A stretch of DNA of 28,439 bases from an uncultured Paenibacillaceae bacterium (GTDB taxonomy: Bacteria > Bacillota > Bacilli > Aneurinibacillales > Aneurinibacillaceae): positions 1-28,439 of the forward strand of contig CAMLDI010000035.1 of the NCBI GenBank assembly GCA_946478845.1. Reading direction: 5' to 3'. The notes beneath the pieces were generated by a model. It worked only from the letters and a program-made list of their open reading frames with translations, was not told the origin of the DNA and searched no databases. The number at the start of each line of letters is the position of its first letter. Within the stretch, counting starts at the first letter, position 1. This document shows, one piece after another, positions 6,689-14,905 of the stretch. Position numbers and translations under genes: made by a program.

Positions 6689-8008
6689 ATGAGGTTAAAC
6701 AGCCACGTGATTAAGCCTGTTTTCGCCAAAAACTATCCTATGGTCTCTCATGGTAAGGGGATTTATTTATACGATACCAGAGGGAAGGCCTATTTAGATG
6801 GATGTTCTGGAGCGATCACCGCCAATATTGGCCATGGGGTACCTGAAGTGATTACAGCTATGGATAAACAGGCCAATAAAGTGTCCTTTACTTACCGATC
6901 TCAATTTACCAGTGAAGCGGCAGAACTTCTAGCCGATAAATTAGTGGCATGGGCTCCAGGGGATTTGGATTATGTTTTTTTTGTAAATAGCGGTTCGGAA
7001 GCGACAGAAACAGCTATAAAAATTGCCTTGCAATACTGGCAGGAAAAAGGAGTGAAGGGAAAATATAAAATTATATCACGGTGGATGGGTTATCATGGCA
7101 TTACCATGGGGTCTCTGGCTGTCTCCGGCCATATCCCCCGTAGAATAAAGTATGTTCCATTATTATTTGATTCTCCTATGATGGATCCCCCTTATTGTTT
7201 CCGGTGTCCTTTCCATGAAAGTTATCCTCATTGTCAATTACCCTGTGCTGAACAGTTAGAGAAAGTAATTATTAGAGAGGGCCCTGAACATATTGCCGCT
7301 TTTATCTGTGAACCTATTATTGGGGCTTCAGGAGGTGCGATTGTCCCTCCTCCTTATTATTATCAACGCATTAAACAGCTCTGTGAGCATTATGGCATCC
7401 TGTTTATTGTAGATGAAGTAATGACAGGTATGGGGAGAACCGGCAGAACCTTTGCAATTAATCATTGGGGAGTCATTCCTGATTTAATTGCCCTGGGAAA
7501 AGGGATGAGTGCAGGATATGCTCCCATTGCAGCCACCATTGTAAGTGAAAGAATGATCGATGTCATTGGAAACGGATCAGGGGCTATTATGGCAGGCCAT
7601 ACCTATAGTGCTCATCCTCAATCTGCAGCTGCTGCCCTTGCTGTATTAGAAATTATTGAAAAGAAGGGACTAGTGCAAAAGGTAGCAGAAAAGGGCAATG
7701 TCCTAATAAGGGAATTAAAAAAATTAAAAGAAGCTCACCCCATTATTGGAGATGTTCGGGGTAAAGGTTTTCTTTGCGGTATTGAATTCGGGAATCTGGA
7801 GCAAAAAAAACTTACAGAAAAACTGATTGAGAAGGCCTTTGCTTTAGGATTGTTGCTTTATCCTGCCATGGGTGGGGCCGATTACTTTGGGGGAGAAGCG
7901 ATACTGATTGCCCCGCCTTTTACTCTGGAACAGGAAGAAATGCATGTTTTATTGCAACGCTTAGATCAAGCTTTTTCATTGCTGGAGGAGGATATAAAAA
8001 ATGGATAA
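6689..8008 (+). CDS. yodT: Class III PLP aminotransferase (YodT family)
   Basis: The 439-residue sequence is a full class III (omega/ornithine-type) aminotransferase. It has N-S-G-S-E-A-T-E for phosphate binding near 105, F-I-V-D-E-V-M-T-G near 243, and the Schiff-base lysine in A-L-G-K-G-M-S-A-G near 270. A four-cysteine stretch, CFRCPFHESYPHCQLPC, lies near 167-183. The gene starts seven bases after yodP and overlaps yodS by eight. In this operon the likely substrate is the beta-amino group of N6-acetyl-beta-lysine or its CoA ester, with 2-oxoglutarate or pyruvate as acceptor. This is inference: acyl-CoA beta-transaminases are known in related lysine-degrading clusters, but the sequence alone does not set the substrate. 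Confidence 0.88.
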   Translation: MRLNSHVIKPVFAKNYPMVSHGKGIYLYDTRGKAYLDGCSGAITANIGHGVPEVITAMDKQANKVSFTYRSQFTSEAAELLADKLVAWAPGDLDYVFFVNSGSEATETAIKIALQYWQEKGVKGKYKIISRWMGYHGITMGSLAVSGHIPRRIKYVPLLFDSPMMDPPYCFRCPFHESYPHCQLPCAEQLEKVIIREGPEHIAAFICEPIIGASGGAIVPPPYYYQRIKQLCEHYGILFIVDEVMTGMGRTGRTFAINHWGVIPDLIALGKGMSAGYAPIAATIVSERMIDVIGNGSGAIMAGHTYSAHPQSAAAALAVLEIIEKKGLVQKVAEKGNVLIRELKKLKEAHPIIGDVRGKGFLCGIEFGNLEQKKLTEKLIEKAFALGLLLYPAMGGADYFGGEAILIAPPFTLEQEEMHVLLQRLDQAFSLLEEDIKNG

Positions 8009-8687
8009 AAACAAAGTTGTTTCTATTGAAGAAGCACTAAACGTTATTAAAGCTGGAACGTGTTTGATGTATGGGGGATTTGGTGGAGTAGGAAACCCGC
8101 CTTCCCTTATTCAAGGAATTTTAGATAAGGGAGTTAAAGGATTGCATCTTGTTGGCAATGATGCTGGATTCCCCGAAATTGGGATTGGCAGGCTTTTTAG
8201 CGCAGAACGGGTTCAGACGTTGATTACATCCCATATTGGATCTAATCCCGTTGCGGGGGAGCAAATGAATCAGGGGAAACTTCGGGTTACTTTTTTTCCA
8301 CAGGGAACCCTGGCTGAGAAAATTCGTGCAGGGGGGGTAGGACTAGGGGGAATTCTCGTAGACGTAGGTTTAGGGACGATTGCGTCCATGGAGAAGATGA
8401 TTACAAAAGTAAGGGGAAAAGAATATATTATTGAACCTGCCTTAACCGCAGAGGTAGGAATTGTATATGCCAAGCAAGGGGATGCCTATGGAAACCTGGT
8501 TTTTGATAAAAGTGCACGGAATTTTAATCCAATGGTAGCCATGGCATCGGATATTACCATTGCAGAAGTAGAAGAAATTGTTCCCCCAGGAGAGTTAGAC
8601 CCTGAAGGGATTATAACCCCTGGTATTTTCGTTAATTATGTTGTGCAAAGCGAAGGGGTGAATTGGAGATGGCACTGGGAGACTTAG
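8001..8687 (+). CDS. yodS: CoA-transferase alpha subunit (YodS family)
   Basis: This 228-residue protein is the A subunit of a family I 3-oxoacid/acyl CoA-transferase. It has the N-terminal Y-G-G-F-G-G-V-G-N-P-P loop (about 24-34) and the G-N-D-A-G-F segment near 52-57. It forms a heteromer with the following beta subunit, which supplies the catalytic glutamate. ATG 8001 follows GGAGGAGG and overlaps the end of yodT, so translation is coupled. The presumed role is moving CoA from acetyl-CoA or acetoacetyl-CoA to an acetamido acid from beta-lysine. The family also includes atoD/scoA-like enzymes, so butyrate or acetoacetate cannot be ruled out from sequence. Confidence 0.9.
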   Translation: MDKNKVVSIEEALNVIKAGTCLMYGGFGGVGNPPSLIQGILDKGVKGLHLVGNDAGFPEIGIGRLFSAERVQTLITSHIGSNPVAGEQMNQGKLRVTFFPQGTLAEKIRAGGVGLGGILVDVGLGTIASMEKMITKVRGKEYIIEPALTAEVGIVYAKQGDAYGNLVFDKSARNFNPMVAMASDITIAEVEEIVPPGELDPEGIITPGIFVNYVVQSEGVNWRWHWET

Positions 8688-9307
8688 AAAGGCAAAAAAT
8701 TGCCAGAAGGGCAGCATTAGAAGTCAAAGGGGGAATGACAGTCAATTTAGGAATTGGCATTCCCACATTAGTAGCAGACTACATTCCTGCAGATCAACAT
8801 GTAATGTTTCATGCAGAGAATGGAATTTTAGGTATTGGCCCTTCCCCAGAGAAAGGAAAAGAGGATGAAAATTTATGCAATGCTGGGGGATTTCCTGTAA
8901 CTCTTGTTCCTGGCGCTTCTTATTTTGATAGTACATTAGCTTTTGCTATGATTCGCAGAGGGTTAATTGACCTTACCATCCTGGGGGCTCTGGAAGTGAG
9001 TGAAAAAGGGGATCTTGCCAATTGGATTGTCCCTGGCAAAAAGGTGCCTGGCATGGGAGGAGCCATTGATTTAGCGCAAAAATCTAGGCGAGTCATCGCT
9101 TTAATGAACCATACTGACCCCAGGGGAAATCCGAAAATTGTATCCACTTGTTCTTTGCCTTTGACAGCTCCCCGTTGTGTGAATTTAATCATTACAGAAC
9201 GTGCAGTTATTGAAGTGCAGGATGCCGTGTTAGTTTTAAAGGAGATTCTATCTCCCTTTTCTTTATCAGAGGTTGTCGAGTCAACAGGAGCGCCTTTACT
9301 GTATTGA
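8669..9307 (+). CDS. yodR: CoA-transferase beta subunit (YodR family)
   Basis: The B subunit has the family I active site F-H-A-E-N-G-I-L-G-I-G, where the glutamate forms the enzyme-CoA thioester, and the later G-K-K-V-P-G-M-G-G-A segment. The length of 212 residues is normal. I chose ATG 8669, seven bases after GGTGA of the AAGGGGTGA site; a TTG at 8663 is in frame but too close. The gene overlaps yodS by 19 bases. Together with YodS it makes a complete heteromeric transferase; order yodT-yodS-yodR-yodQ is the same as in B. subtilis. Confidence 0.9.
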   Translation: MALGDLERQKIARRAALEVKGGMTVNLGIGIPTLVADYIPADQHVMFHAENGILGIGPSPEKGKEDENLCNAGGFPVTLVPGASYFDSTLAFAMIRRGLIDLTILGALEVSEKGDLANWIVPGKKVPGMGGAIDLAQKSRRVIALMNHTDPRGNPKIVSTCSLPLTAPRCVNLIITERAVIEVQDAVLVLKEILSPFSLSEVVESTGAPLLY

Positions 9308-9318
9308 GGAGGATGCTT

Positions 9319-10548
9319 ATGATTGAAAAAATCAAGGCTTGGATGCGGGAAAAAGAAGGGGAGATCGCCGCTTTTTTGCAACAATTAGTGCAAGCGTCCA
9401 GCCTGCCTGGAAATGAGGCAAAAGCACAGAGTCTTATTATGGATAAATTGAAATCTCTAAGAGCAACAGTTGATGATTGGGAACCTGGAGGGGATTTTTT
9501 TCTTAAACATCCCTTGTTTTGTTGTCCGCGAACAGACTTCTCAGGAAGCCCTAATGTGGTAGGGGTTTGGAAAGGAAAAGGTGGAGGAAGATCGTTAATA
9601 CTCAATGGGCATATTGATGTCGTACCTCCGGGAGACATTATGCAATGGGAAGATGATCCCTTTAGCGGAAAAATAGAGCAGGGGAAGATGTATGGGCGAG
9701 GGGTTACAGATATGAAGGGTGGATTAGCAGCCATGCTGTATGCTGTGGAATGCCTGCAAGATTTTCAAATTTCTTTGAAAGGGGATGTCATTTTTCAAAG
9801 TGTAATTGAGGAAGAACGAGGCGGGGCGGGGACTTTAGCCGCTTTTTTGCGGGGGTATCAGGCAGATGCAGCTATTATTCCAGAACCAACGGATATGAAG
9901 ATTTTCCCTAAACAGCAAGGGTCCATGTGGTTTCGCATTCATGTGAAGGGAAAGTCTGCCCACGGAGGCACCAGGTATGAAGGAGTCAGTGCTATTGATA
10001 AATGTTACCTGGTTATAGAAGCCATAAGGGAACTGGAGGAAAAAAGAAATGGAAAATCCCCAATCCCTATTCCTATTAATGTGGGTACCATCGAGGGAGG
10101 AAATTGGCCTTCTTCTGTCCCTGATCAGGTGGAATTGACAGGGCGTATGGGTGTAGGCCCCAATGAAGAATTAGTAGATGCACAAAAGGAACTTTTGCAG
10201 GCGATTTCATCCATTGAGGATGAATGGATGAAGGAGAATCCTCCGGAACTCCAATGGTATGGGGCTCGCTGGCATCCTGGAACCCTACCGCCTCACCACC
10301 CCCTGGAGGAAAGCCTGATCGCCTCCTTTTGTGAGGCCACTGGCAAAGAACCTGTAATTCAAGCTTCTCCCTGGGGAACGGATGGAGGGTTGTTAAATAA
10401 AGTTGGGGGTATTCCTGTCCTTATTTTTGGACCGGGAAAAACCGGTGTTGCCCATTATCCCAACGAGTATATTGAATTGAATCAGGTGGAAGAGTGTGCG
10501 GTGGTTTTAGCACGTATGATTATGGATTGGTGTAAAGTGAAAAATTGA
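9319..10548 (+). CDS. yodQ: M20 family amidohydrolase/deacetylase (YodQ family)
   Basis: The 409-residue protein belongs to the ArgE/DapE/CPG2 metallohydrolases. It has N-G-H-I-D-V-V-P-P-G (first zinc His and Asp), Y-G-R-G-V-T-D-M-K-G-G (bridging Asp), E-E-E-R-G-G (catalytic Glu) and E-P-T-D (ligand). A central dimerisation domain contains S-A-H-G-G. Family members remove N-acyl groups from amino acids. In this operon the likely job is to remove the acetyl group added by YodP at a late step, for example from 4-acetamidobutyrate; this is inferred. ATG 9319 lies six bases after TGAGGAGG; an in-frame ATG at 9313 touches the ribosome site. A hairpin terminator candidate follows at 10560. Confidence 0.88.
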   Translation: MIEKIKAWMREKEGEIAAFLQQLVQASSLPGNEAKAQSLIMDKLKSLRATVDDWEPGGDFFLKHPLFCCPRTDFSGSPNVVGVWKGKGGGRSLILNGHIDVVPPGDIMQWEDDPFSGKIEQGKMYGRGVTDMKGGLAAMLYAVECLQDFQISLKGDVIFQSVIEEERGGAGTLAAFLRGYQADAAIIPEPTDMKIFPKQQGSMWFRIHVKGKSAHGGTRYEGVSAIDKCYLVIEAIRELEEKRNGKSPIPIPINVGTIEGGNWPSSVPDQVELTGRMGVGPNEELVDAQKELLQAISSIEDEWMKENPPELQWYGARWHPGTLPPHHPLEESLIASFCEATGKEPVIQASPWGTDGGLLNKVGGIPVLIFGPGKTGVAHYPNEYIELNQVEECAVVLARMIMDWCKVKN

Positions 10549-10559
10549 ATAATTAATGG

Positions 10560-10580
10560 AACTTCGGGGAAGTTTTTCTC
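10560..10580 (+). terminator. Terminator-like hairpin after yodQ
   Basis: AACTTC, GGG loop, GAAGTT, with a T5 run overlapping the end of the stem. It lies in the first codons of the longest ydbS frame, which argues that translation of ydbS starts further on. The stem is only six pairs, so partial read-through is likely. Confidence 0.5.
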
Positions 10581-10609
10581 GTAAAAAAAGAAAAAATGAA
10601 CTGGGGGAG

Positions 10610-11095
10610 ATGGATTTGCGGCCTGAGCCAAAAGAAAAAATAGATGCTCGTGCATTCAAGGTGTGGCAATTAAATGGATGGACTTCAGGGATTATATTTG
10701 CCCTAATATCACTTACGCTTTTCATTTTGTGCAATACATTTGATTGGCCAAATTTTATTTGGATGATTGGGATATTCTTAACCCTTCTAGACATCCTTTT
10801 CTTTGTTTTTATTATACCTGGGATTCGTATGAAACGCTGGCGATATGAAGTGTTTGAAGAAGAAGTTGATATTCAACATGGTGTATTTGTAACAAAAAGA
10901 ACCTTAATTCCCATGGTAAAGGTGCAGCAGGTGGATACAGAACAGGGTCCTTATTTAAAGAAATATGGATTGGCTACAGTAGCATTATCCACTGCCGCAG
11001 GAAGATATGAAATTCCCGCTTTATCTCAGGAAGTAGCCGATCAATTGCGGGACCAAATAGCGAAGTTGGCGAGGGTGACAGAAAATGACATCTAA
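10610..11095 (+). CDS. ydbS: bPH2 (DUF304) membrane protein, YdbS family
   Basis: The protein has two hydrophobic segments (about 25-45 and 50-72 from this start) and then one bPH2 domain with R-Y-E-V, D-I-Q-H-G-V-F and V-Q-Q-V-D-T-E-Q-G-P motifs. It closely parallels B. subtilis YdbS (159 residues). YdbS and YdbT act together as a membrane pair; a link to resistance against antimicrobial compounds is reported for Bacillus, with unknown biochemistry. The start is uncertain. The frame is open from ATG 10556 without a ribosome site. ATG 10610 touches GGGGGAG and TTG 10616 has better spacing. Both give the length of the family. The gene overlaps ydbT by 11 bases. Confidence 0.85.
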   Translation: MDLRPEPKEKIDARAFKVWQLNGWTSGIIFALISLTLFILCNTFDWPNFIWMIGIFLTLLDILFFVFIIPGIRMKRWRYEVFEEEVDIQHGVFVTKRTLIPMVKVQQVDTEQGPYLKKYGLATVALSTAAGRYEIPALSQEVADQLRDQIAKLARVTENDI

Positions 11096-12515
11096 GGTTT
11101 TGCATACCCCTCGCCGTTTACATCCTTTAGTTGCCCTCTTTGCTTCCTTAAAAGCTATACGGGATATGTTCATTCCCCTGGTAGTTGTACTCATTGGCAT
11201 GTTTTCTCGGGGAAGTGAAGATCGGTCTAATTTATACGAACTGGGAATATGGGGTGCCATTACTTTGCTCACCATTTTGTGGGGAATTTTTCATTGGCGA
11301 ACCTATACCTATCGCATTGAAGAAGGGGAATTCCGTGTGGAACAAGGGGTTCTGATTCGGAAAAAGAATTTTATTCCCCTTGAAAAAATACATAGTATTG
11401 ATTTTACGGAAAGCCTCTTGCATCAAATTTTCGGAGTAGTCAAAGTGCAAATGCAAACCGCCGGGGGGATTGAGCCGGAGGTAAAATTGACGGCTGTGAC
11501 GAAAGAGGAAGCTAATCGGTTGAAACAGGAGATTTTATCCTGGAATAATCTTACATCCTTACAGGAAGTACCTGTAGAAGTTACTATGAATGAAAGGGTA
11601 ATTACCACAAAAGAGTTAGTGATGACAGGGATTACATCAGGAAAAATCGGGATCATTTTCTCAGGGGTCATAACACTGGTTTCTGTCATTGTACAAGTTT
11701 TTGAAGGTGTGGATTTTAAAGCTTATCTTCCCCAGTTTTCCGATTGGCAGGGATATATAGTATTAGGGATTGCTGTACTGGCGGTGACCTGGATTATTTC
11801 AGTAATTTACACCATAATTCTCTACGGCAATTTTACAGTGCAACGAAAAGAGGACAAGCTGTTTATCTCCTATGGGATTTTAGAGAGAAAACAGTTTACT
11901 ATTTCACTGTTTCGCATTCAATCCTTAAAGATTGTCGAAGGGCTTTTACGACAACCTCTTGGGTATGTAACCCTACAGCTGGTTTATGCAGGAGGGGAAG
12001 TGGGACAACCAATGAATGTATTGTTATTTCCACTAATGAAAAAGGAAAAGGTGGAAACATTTCTCCAAACCTTTTTGCCAGATTATGCTGAATCCCTGGA
12101 AGTTCAAGGATTGCCGAAAGGAGCAAAAAGCCGCTATATCTATTGGAATACCATTCCCTGGCTTCCTATTGTAGCAGGTCTCATTTATTTTTTTCCTATC
12201 TGGGGCCTATTGTCCCTTCTTCTTTTGCCAGTGGGCGCTTTATTTGGGGCATTAAAATTTAGTGACGCTGGCTTTGCTTTAACAGGAAACAAGGTGATCT
12301 TTCGTAGCAGAAAATTAGCCCGTACCACAGGGATTATACCCAGGTTAAGAATCCAATCCCATATGTTGCAACGTTCTTATTTTCAACAACGAAAAGGATT
12401 GGTGACCTGCCTTGTTAGTGTTGCTTCTTCCTTTGCAGGGGAAAATTTCGAAGTGAAAGATTTAGCTGAAAAAGATGGGGAAATGCTCTTTGAAGCCTTA
12501 GGCAAAAGACAATAA
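11085..12515 (+). CDS. ydbT: Triple bPH2 (DUF304) membrane protein, YdbT family
   Basis: The 476-residue protein has hydrophobic pairs near 15-40 and 52-70, near 180-205 and 215-245, and near 350-390. Each is followed by a bPH2 domain (about 72-150, 250-330, 395-470). Recurring signs are G-V-L-I-R-K-K-N-F-I-P-L-E-K-I, G-I-L-E-R-K-Q-F-T-I-S-L-F-R-I-Q and T-G-I-I-P-R-L-R-I-Q-S. This is the YdbT layout. It probably forms a complex with YdbS, given the ATG overlap and the family association. Its exact activity is unknown. ATG 11085 sits just before the ydbS stop, with GGTGACAG as ribosome site. Confidence 0.88.
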   Translation: MTSKVLHTPRRLHPLVALFASLKAIRDMFIPLVVVLIGMFSRGSEDRSNLYELGIWGAITLLTILWGIFHWRTYTYRIEEGEFRVEQGVLIRKKNFIPLEKIHSIDFTESLLHQIFGVVKVQMQTAGGIEPEVKLTAVTKEEANRLKQEILSWNNLTSLQEVPVEVTMNERVITTKELVMTGITSGKIGIIFSGVITLVSVIVQVFEGVDFKAYLPQFSDWQGYIVLGIAVLAVTWIISVIYTIILYGNFTVQRKEDKLFISYGILERKQFTISLFRIQSLKIVEGLLRQPLGYVTLQLVYAGGEVGQPMNVLLFPLMKKEKVETFLQTFLPDYAESLEVQGLPKGAKSRYIYWNTIPWLPIVAGLIYFFPIWGLLSLLLLPVGALFGALKFSDAGFALTGNKVIFRSRKLARTTGIIPRLRIQSHMLQRSYFQQRKGLVTCLVSVASSFAGENFEVKDLAEKDGEMLFEALGKRQ

Positions 12516-12563
12516 GGTTGAAGGATTCCGGTGGTTATGGCACAATGACGGGAAGGAGGTGAA

Positions 12564-13286
12564 ATGATGGAACAATCTGTATCGTTTTCTTTTGCTTTAA
12601 TCGCCGGGCTTTTGTCCTTTTTTTCTCCCTGTGTTTTTCCCCTTATTCCTGCTTATATTACTCATTTAACTGGGGGAATGGTGGATGGGGACAAATTGGT
12701 GACTAAACCATCTACCTTACTGATTCGTTCTTTATCTTTTATTATTGGCTTTAGTATTGTTTTCGTCTTGTTTGGAGCAACGGCCAGCTTTCTCGGACAA
12801 TTCTTAAAGGAAAATCGGGAGTTAGTGCAACAAATTAGCGGAATTCTCATTGTCATCTTTGGTTTTCAAACGATGGGATGGCTCCAATTCAAGTTTTTAT
12901 TAAAAGAGAAACGAATGGACATGGGTAAGATTAAGGCGGGAGGCATTTTTTCTTCCGTTTTGTTAGGGATGGCTTTTGCTGCGGGGTGGACACCTTGCGT
13001 GGGTCTGGCTTTATCATCCATTTTGCTATTAGCAGGGAATACGGCAACTGTAGCCACCGGAGTTTACTTGTTAATTGTATATTCTTTAGGTCTTGGGATT
13101 CCATTTTTAATTATCTCCATGCTTATGCTTTATTCAGTGAAATTAATTCGCCAGGTAAACAAGTGGATGCCTGTCATTAAAGTTGTTAGTGGGTGGATCC
13201 TTATTATTCTAGGTGTCTTAATTTTCTCTGGGAAAATGCAACAAATTAGTGCCTGGCTATCTTCTTTTAATCCTTTTGGGATTTAA
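12564..13286 (+). CDS. ccdA: CcdA-type thiol-disulfide transport protein
   Basis: The 240-residue membrane protein has about six hydrophobic segments and the two conserved redox cysteines of the DsbD/CcdA family: F-F-S-P-C23-V-F-P-L and G-W-T-P-C145-V-G. CcdA passes electrons from cytoplasmic thioredoxin across the membrane to extracytoplasmic thiol proteins used in cytochrome c maturation and spore formation. No partner thioredoxin-like protein (ResA/StoA) is in the window. AAGGAGGTGA directly precedes ATG 12564; ATG 12567 is equally possible. The gene starts 48 bases after ydbT and may be co-transcribed with it. The rhodanese that follows has its own promoter. Confidence 0.93.
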   Translation: MMEQSVSFSFALIAGLLSFFSPCVFPLIPAYITHLTGGMVDGDKLVTKPSTLLIRSLSFIIGFSIVFVLFGATASFLGQFLKENRELVQQISGILIVIFGFQTMGWLQFKFLLKEKRMDMGKIKAGGIFSSVLLGMAFAAGWTPCVGLALSSILLLAGNTATVATGVYLLIVYSLGLGIPFLIISMLMLYSVKLIRQVNKWMPVIKVVSGWILIILGVLIFSGKMQQISAWLSSFNPFGI

Positions 13287-13295
13287 AAGTAGAGG

Positions 13296-13324
13296 TTTAC
13301 AAATCTCTTTTTTTACTATATTAT
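13296..13324 (+). promoter_or_regulatory. Sigma-A promoter of the rhodanese gene
   Basis: TTTACA (13296-13301), a 17-base spacer and TATTAT (13319-13324) give a good housekeeping promoter. Transcription should begin near 13331, inside the CsoR-like operator that follows. Confidence 0.75.
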
Positions 13325-13340
13325 ATACCCATAGGGGTAT
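13325..13340 (+). promoter_or_regulatory. CsoR/CstR-family operator
   Basis: ATACCCATAGGGGTAT is a near-palindrome of the ATACCC...GGGTAT type bound by copper (CsoR) and persulfide (CstR) repressors. It abuts the -10 element and covers the predicted transcription start, so binding would block the rhodanese promoter. With a rhodanese downstream, a persulfide-responsive CstR is the more likely regulator; no such gene is in the window. Confidence 0.7.
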
Positions 13341-13375
13341 TATTAACGAAAGCATATACAAGGAGGAAATGTTTC

Positions 13376-13675
13376 ATGTTTGAAGAGATCTACCCGAGAG
13401 AAGTCAATGAACAATTAACAAATGGGGTAGCACTGAATATTCTTGATGTGCGTGAACCAGGTGAATTTGCAGGAGGGCACATTCCAGGAGCGAAATTATT
13501 TCCTCTCGGGCAAATTCCAGGACGTTCTGGTGAATTAGATCGTAATTTAGAATATGTTGTTGTTTGCCGTAGCGGCGGACGCAGCGGCCTGGCTTGTGAA
13601 TGGTTATCCAGCCAGGGATTTAATGTGAAAAACATGATTGGCGGCATGATGTCCTGGCCAGGTCAAGTTGAGTAA
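13376..13675 (+). CDS. Single-domain rhodanese sulfurtransferase
   Basis: The 99-residue protein is one complete rhodanese domain. It has L-D-V-R-E-P-G-E-F near 23-31, G-H-I-P-G-A near 34-39, and the active-site loop Cys64-R-S-G-G-R, where the cysteine carries the persulfide. Such proteins move sulfane sulfur to thiols or cyanide and detoxify sulfide. The ATG at 13376 follows AAGGAGG at nine bases. The gene is monocistronic: its own promoter and CsoR/CstR-type operator lie upstream and a strong terminator lies 12 bases downstream. That arrangement fits a persulfide-stress response. A role in molybdenum or thiolation pathways is less likely without neighbours for them. Confidence 0.93.
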   Translation: MFEEIYPREVNEQLTNGVALNILDVREPGEFAGGHIPGAKLFPLGQIPGRSGELDRNLEYVVVCRSGGRSGLACEWLSSQGFNVKNMIGGMMSWPGQVE

Positions 13676-13687
13676 CTAAAAAAATGG

Positions 13688-13718
13688 AAAGGGCAGTCGT
13701 CAAGGACTGCCCTTTTTT
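13688..13718 (+). terminator. Bidirectional rho-independent terminator
   Basis: GGGCAGTC, a six-base loop and GACTGCCC are flanked by AAA and followed by T6. It ends the rhodanese transcript and also serves the convergent glycosyltransferase gene ending at 13722. Confidence 0.93.
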
Positions 13719-13721
13719 CAA

Positions 13722-14879
13722 TTAACTATTCATTTCAATGGGGGTGCCATGGGGAGTTGTGGAGTTTTGCAGCTTATCAATGACTTCCAGGGCTTCGAAG
13801 GCTGCCCACTTTCTATGAATTTTTTTCGCATTTACCCTCATTTTATTTAGAATTTCCCGATTAAAGAGGGTGAATGATAATATATCAATCATTTCTTTTG
13901 TATTCTTTGCCTGGAAGGCAACCCCTAATTCTGTGAGTAGCATGGCGTTGTCTTGTTCCTGGCCTGGCAATGGCTTAAATAACAGCATGGGCAATTCTGA
14001 TGCCACTGCCTCTGAGGTTGTTAATCCTCCTGGCTTGGTTATTAACATATCTGAAATTGCCATGAGTTCATGGATATAATCGACATGCCCTAATAAAATG
14101 ACCTGATGTTTTGAATTGCTTAATTCTCTAGACAGTTGCTTTTTTAGTTTATCATTATAACCGCACACCACAATTAATTGGATTGTTTCCGAAAGCTCTT
14201 CTAAAGCACGGATAGTAGTGGAACCATCCCCAATAATTCCAACACCGCCACCCATGACAAGAACTACAGGAATGGAAGGATCAATCCCATGCTTTTTTCT
14301 TAATGGATCTACAGGTAAGTTATGGCAAAATTCTGGACGGATAGGAATGCCTGTAACAGAAATTTTTTCTTCAGGAACTCCCAGGCTTTGCAAGTCTTCT
14401 TTTACATATTCTGAACTAATAATATAACGGTCAGTATTGTCATGAATCCAGGAACTATGATAGGTGTGATCTGTTATCACGGTTACTGTAGGTACGTTAA
14501 TATAGCCATGTTCCTTCAGGCGAGAAACAGCTCCTGCTGCAAGAGGAAAGGTTGAGACAATGACAGAAGGCTCAATTTCATTAATGGATTTAAGCAATCG
14601 GCCAACACCAAGGTTGTTTATTTTATTCAAAATCTCTGACATGGAATTTGCAGCACGTGTTTTACGGTAGAAAAACCCGTAAATAGAAGGGAACATTTTA
14701 ATCCCCTGGATAAAAAGATAATGGCTGATTGGATTCAATAAAGGGTGGGTAACTTCCATAAAGTCAATAATTATTGGTTCATAATTAAGCTGGCGAAGTT
14801 GAATAACTTTATACAAGGCATTTGCGGCCTGCTTATGTCCTTCCCCATAATTCCCCGTAATAATTAGGATTTTTCTCAT
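13722..14879 (-). CDS. Diacylglycerol glucosyltransferase-like enzyme (MGDG synthase/GT28 family)
   Basis: The 385-residue protein has an N-terminal MGDG-synthase domain starting I-L-I-I-T-G-N-Y-G-E-G-H (about 4-175) and a C-terminal GT28 domain (about 195-365). The latter has V-L-V-M-G-G-G-V-G and the nucleotide-sugar motif I-T-K-P-G-G-L-T-T-S-E-A. UgtP of B. subtilis, of the same length, adds glucose from UDP-glucose to diacylglycerol for glycolipids and the lipoteichoic acid anchor. The fold also includes YkoN-like and MurG-like enzymes, so the acceptor is not certain. ATG 14879 follows GGTGGGAG. A hairpin terminator lies only 27 bases upstream, so this gene is reached either by read-through or from a promoter I could not find. 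Confidence 0.85.
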   Translation of the reverse strand: MRKILIITGNYGEGHKQAANALYKVIQLRQLNYEPIIIDFMEVTHPLLNPISHYLFIQGIKMFPSIYGFFYRKTRAANSMSEILNKINNLGVGRLLKSINEIEPSVIVSTFPLAAGAVSRLKEHGYINVPTVTVITDHTYHSSWIHDNTDRYIISSEYVKEDLQSLGVPEEKISVTGIPIRPEFCHNLPVDPLRKKHGIDPSIPVVLVMGGGVGIIGDGSTTIRALEELSETIQLIVVCGYNDKLKKQLSRELSNSKHQVILLGHVDYIHELMAISDMLITKPGGLTTSEAVASELPMLLFKPLPGQEQDNAMLLTELGVAFQAKNTKEMIDILSFTLFNREILNKMRVNAKKIHRKWAAFEALEVIDKLQNSTTPHGTPIEMNS

Positions 14880-14905
14880 CTTTTAAAACTCCCACCTTTT
14901 CAAGG

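Noticed and set aside
9207..9734. Long antisense frame opposite yodR/yodQ, plus similar long frames opposite other genes
   Set aside because: They lie fully opposite well-identified enzymes, lack ribosome sites and have low-complexity composition typical of shadow frames.
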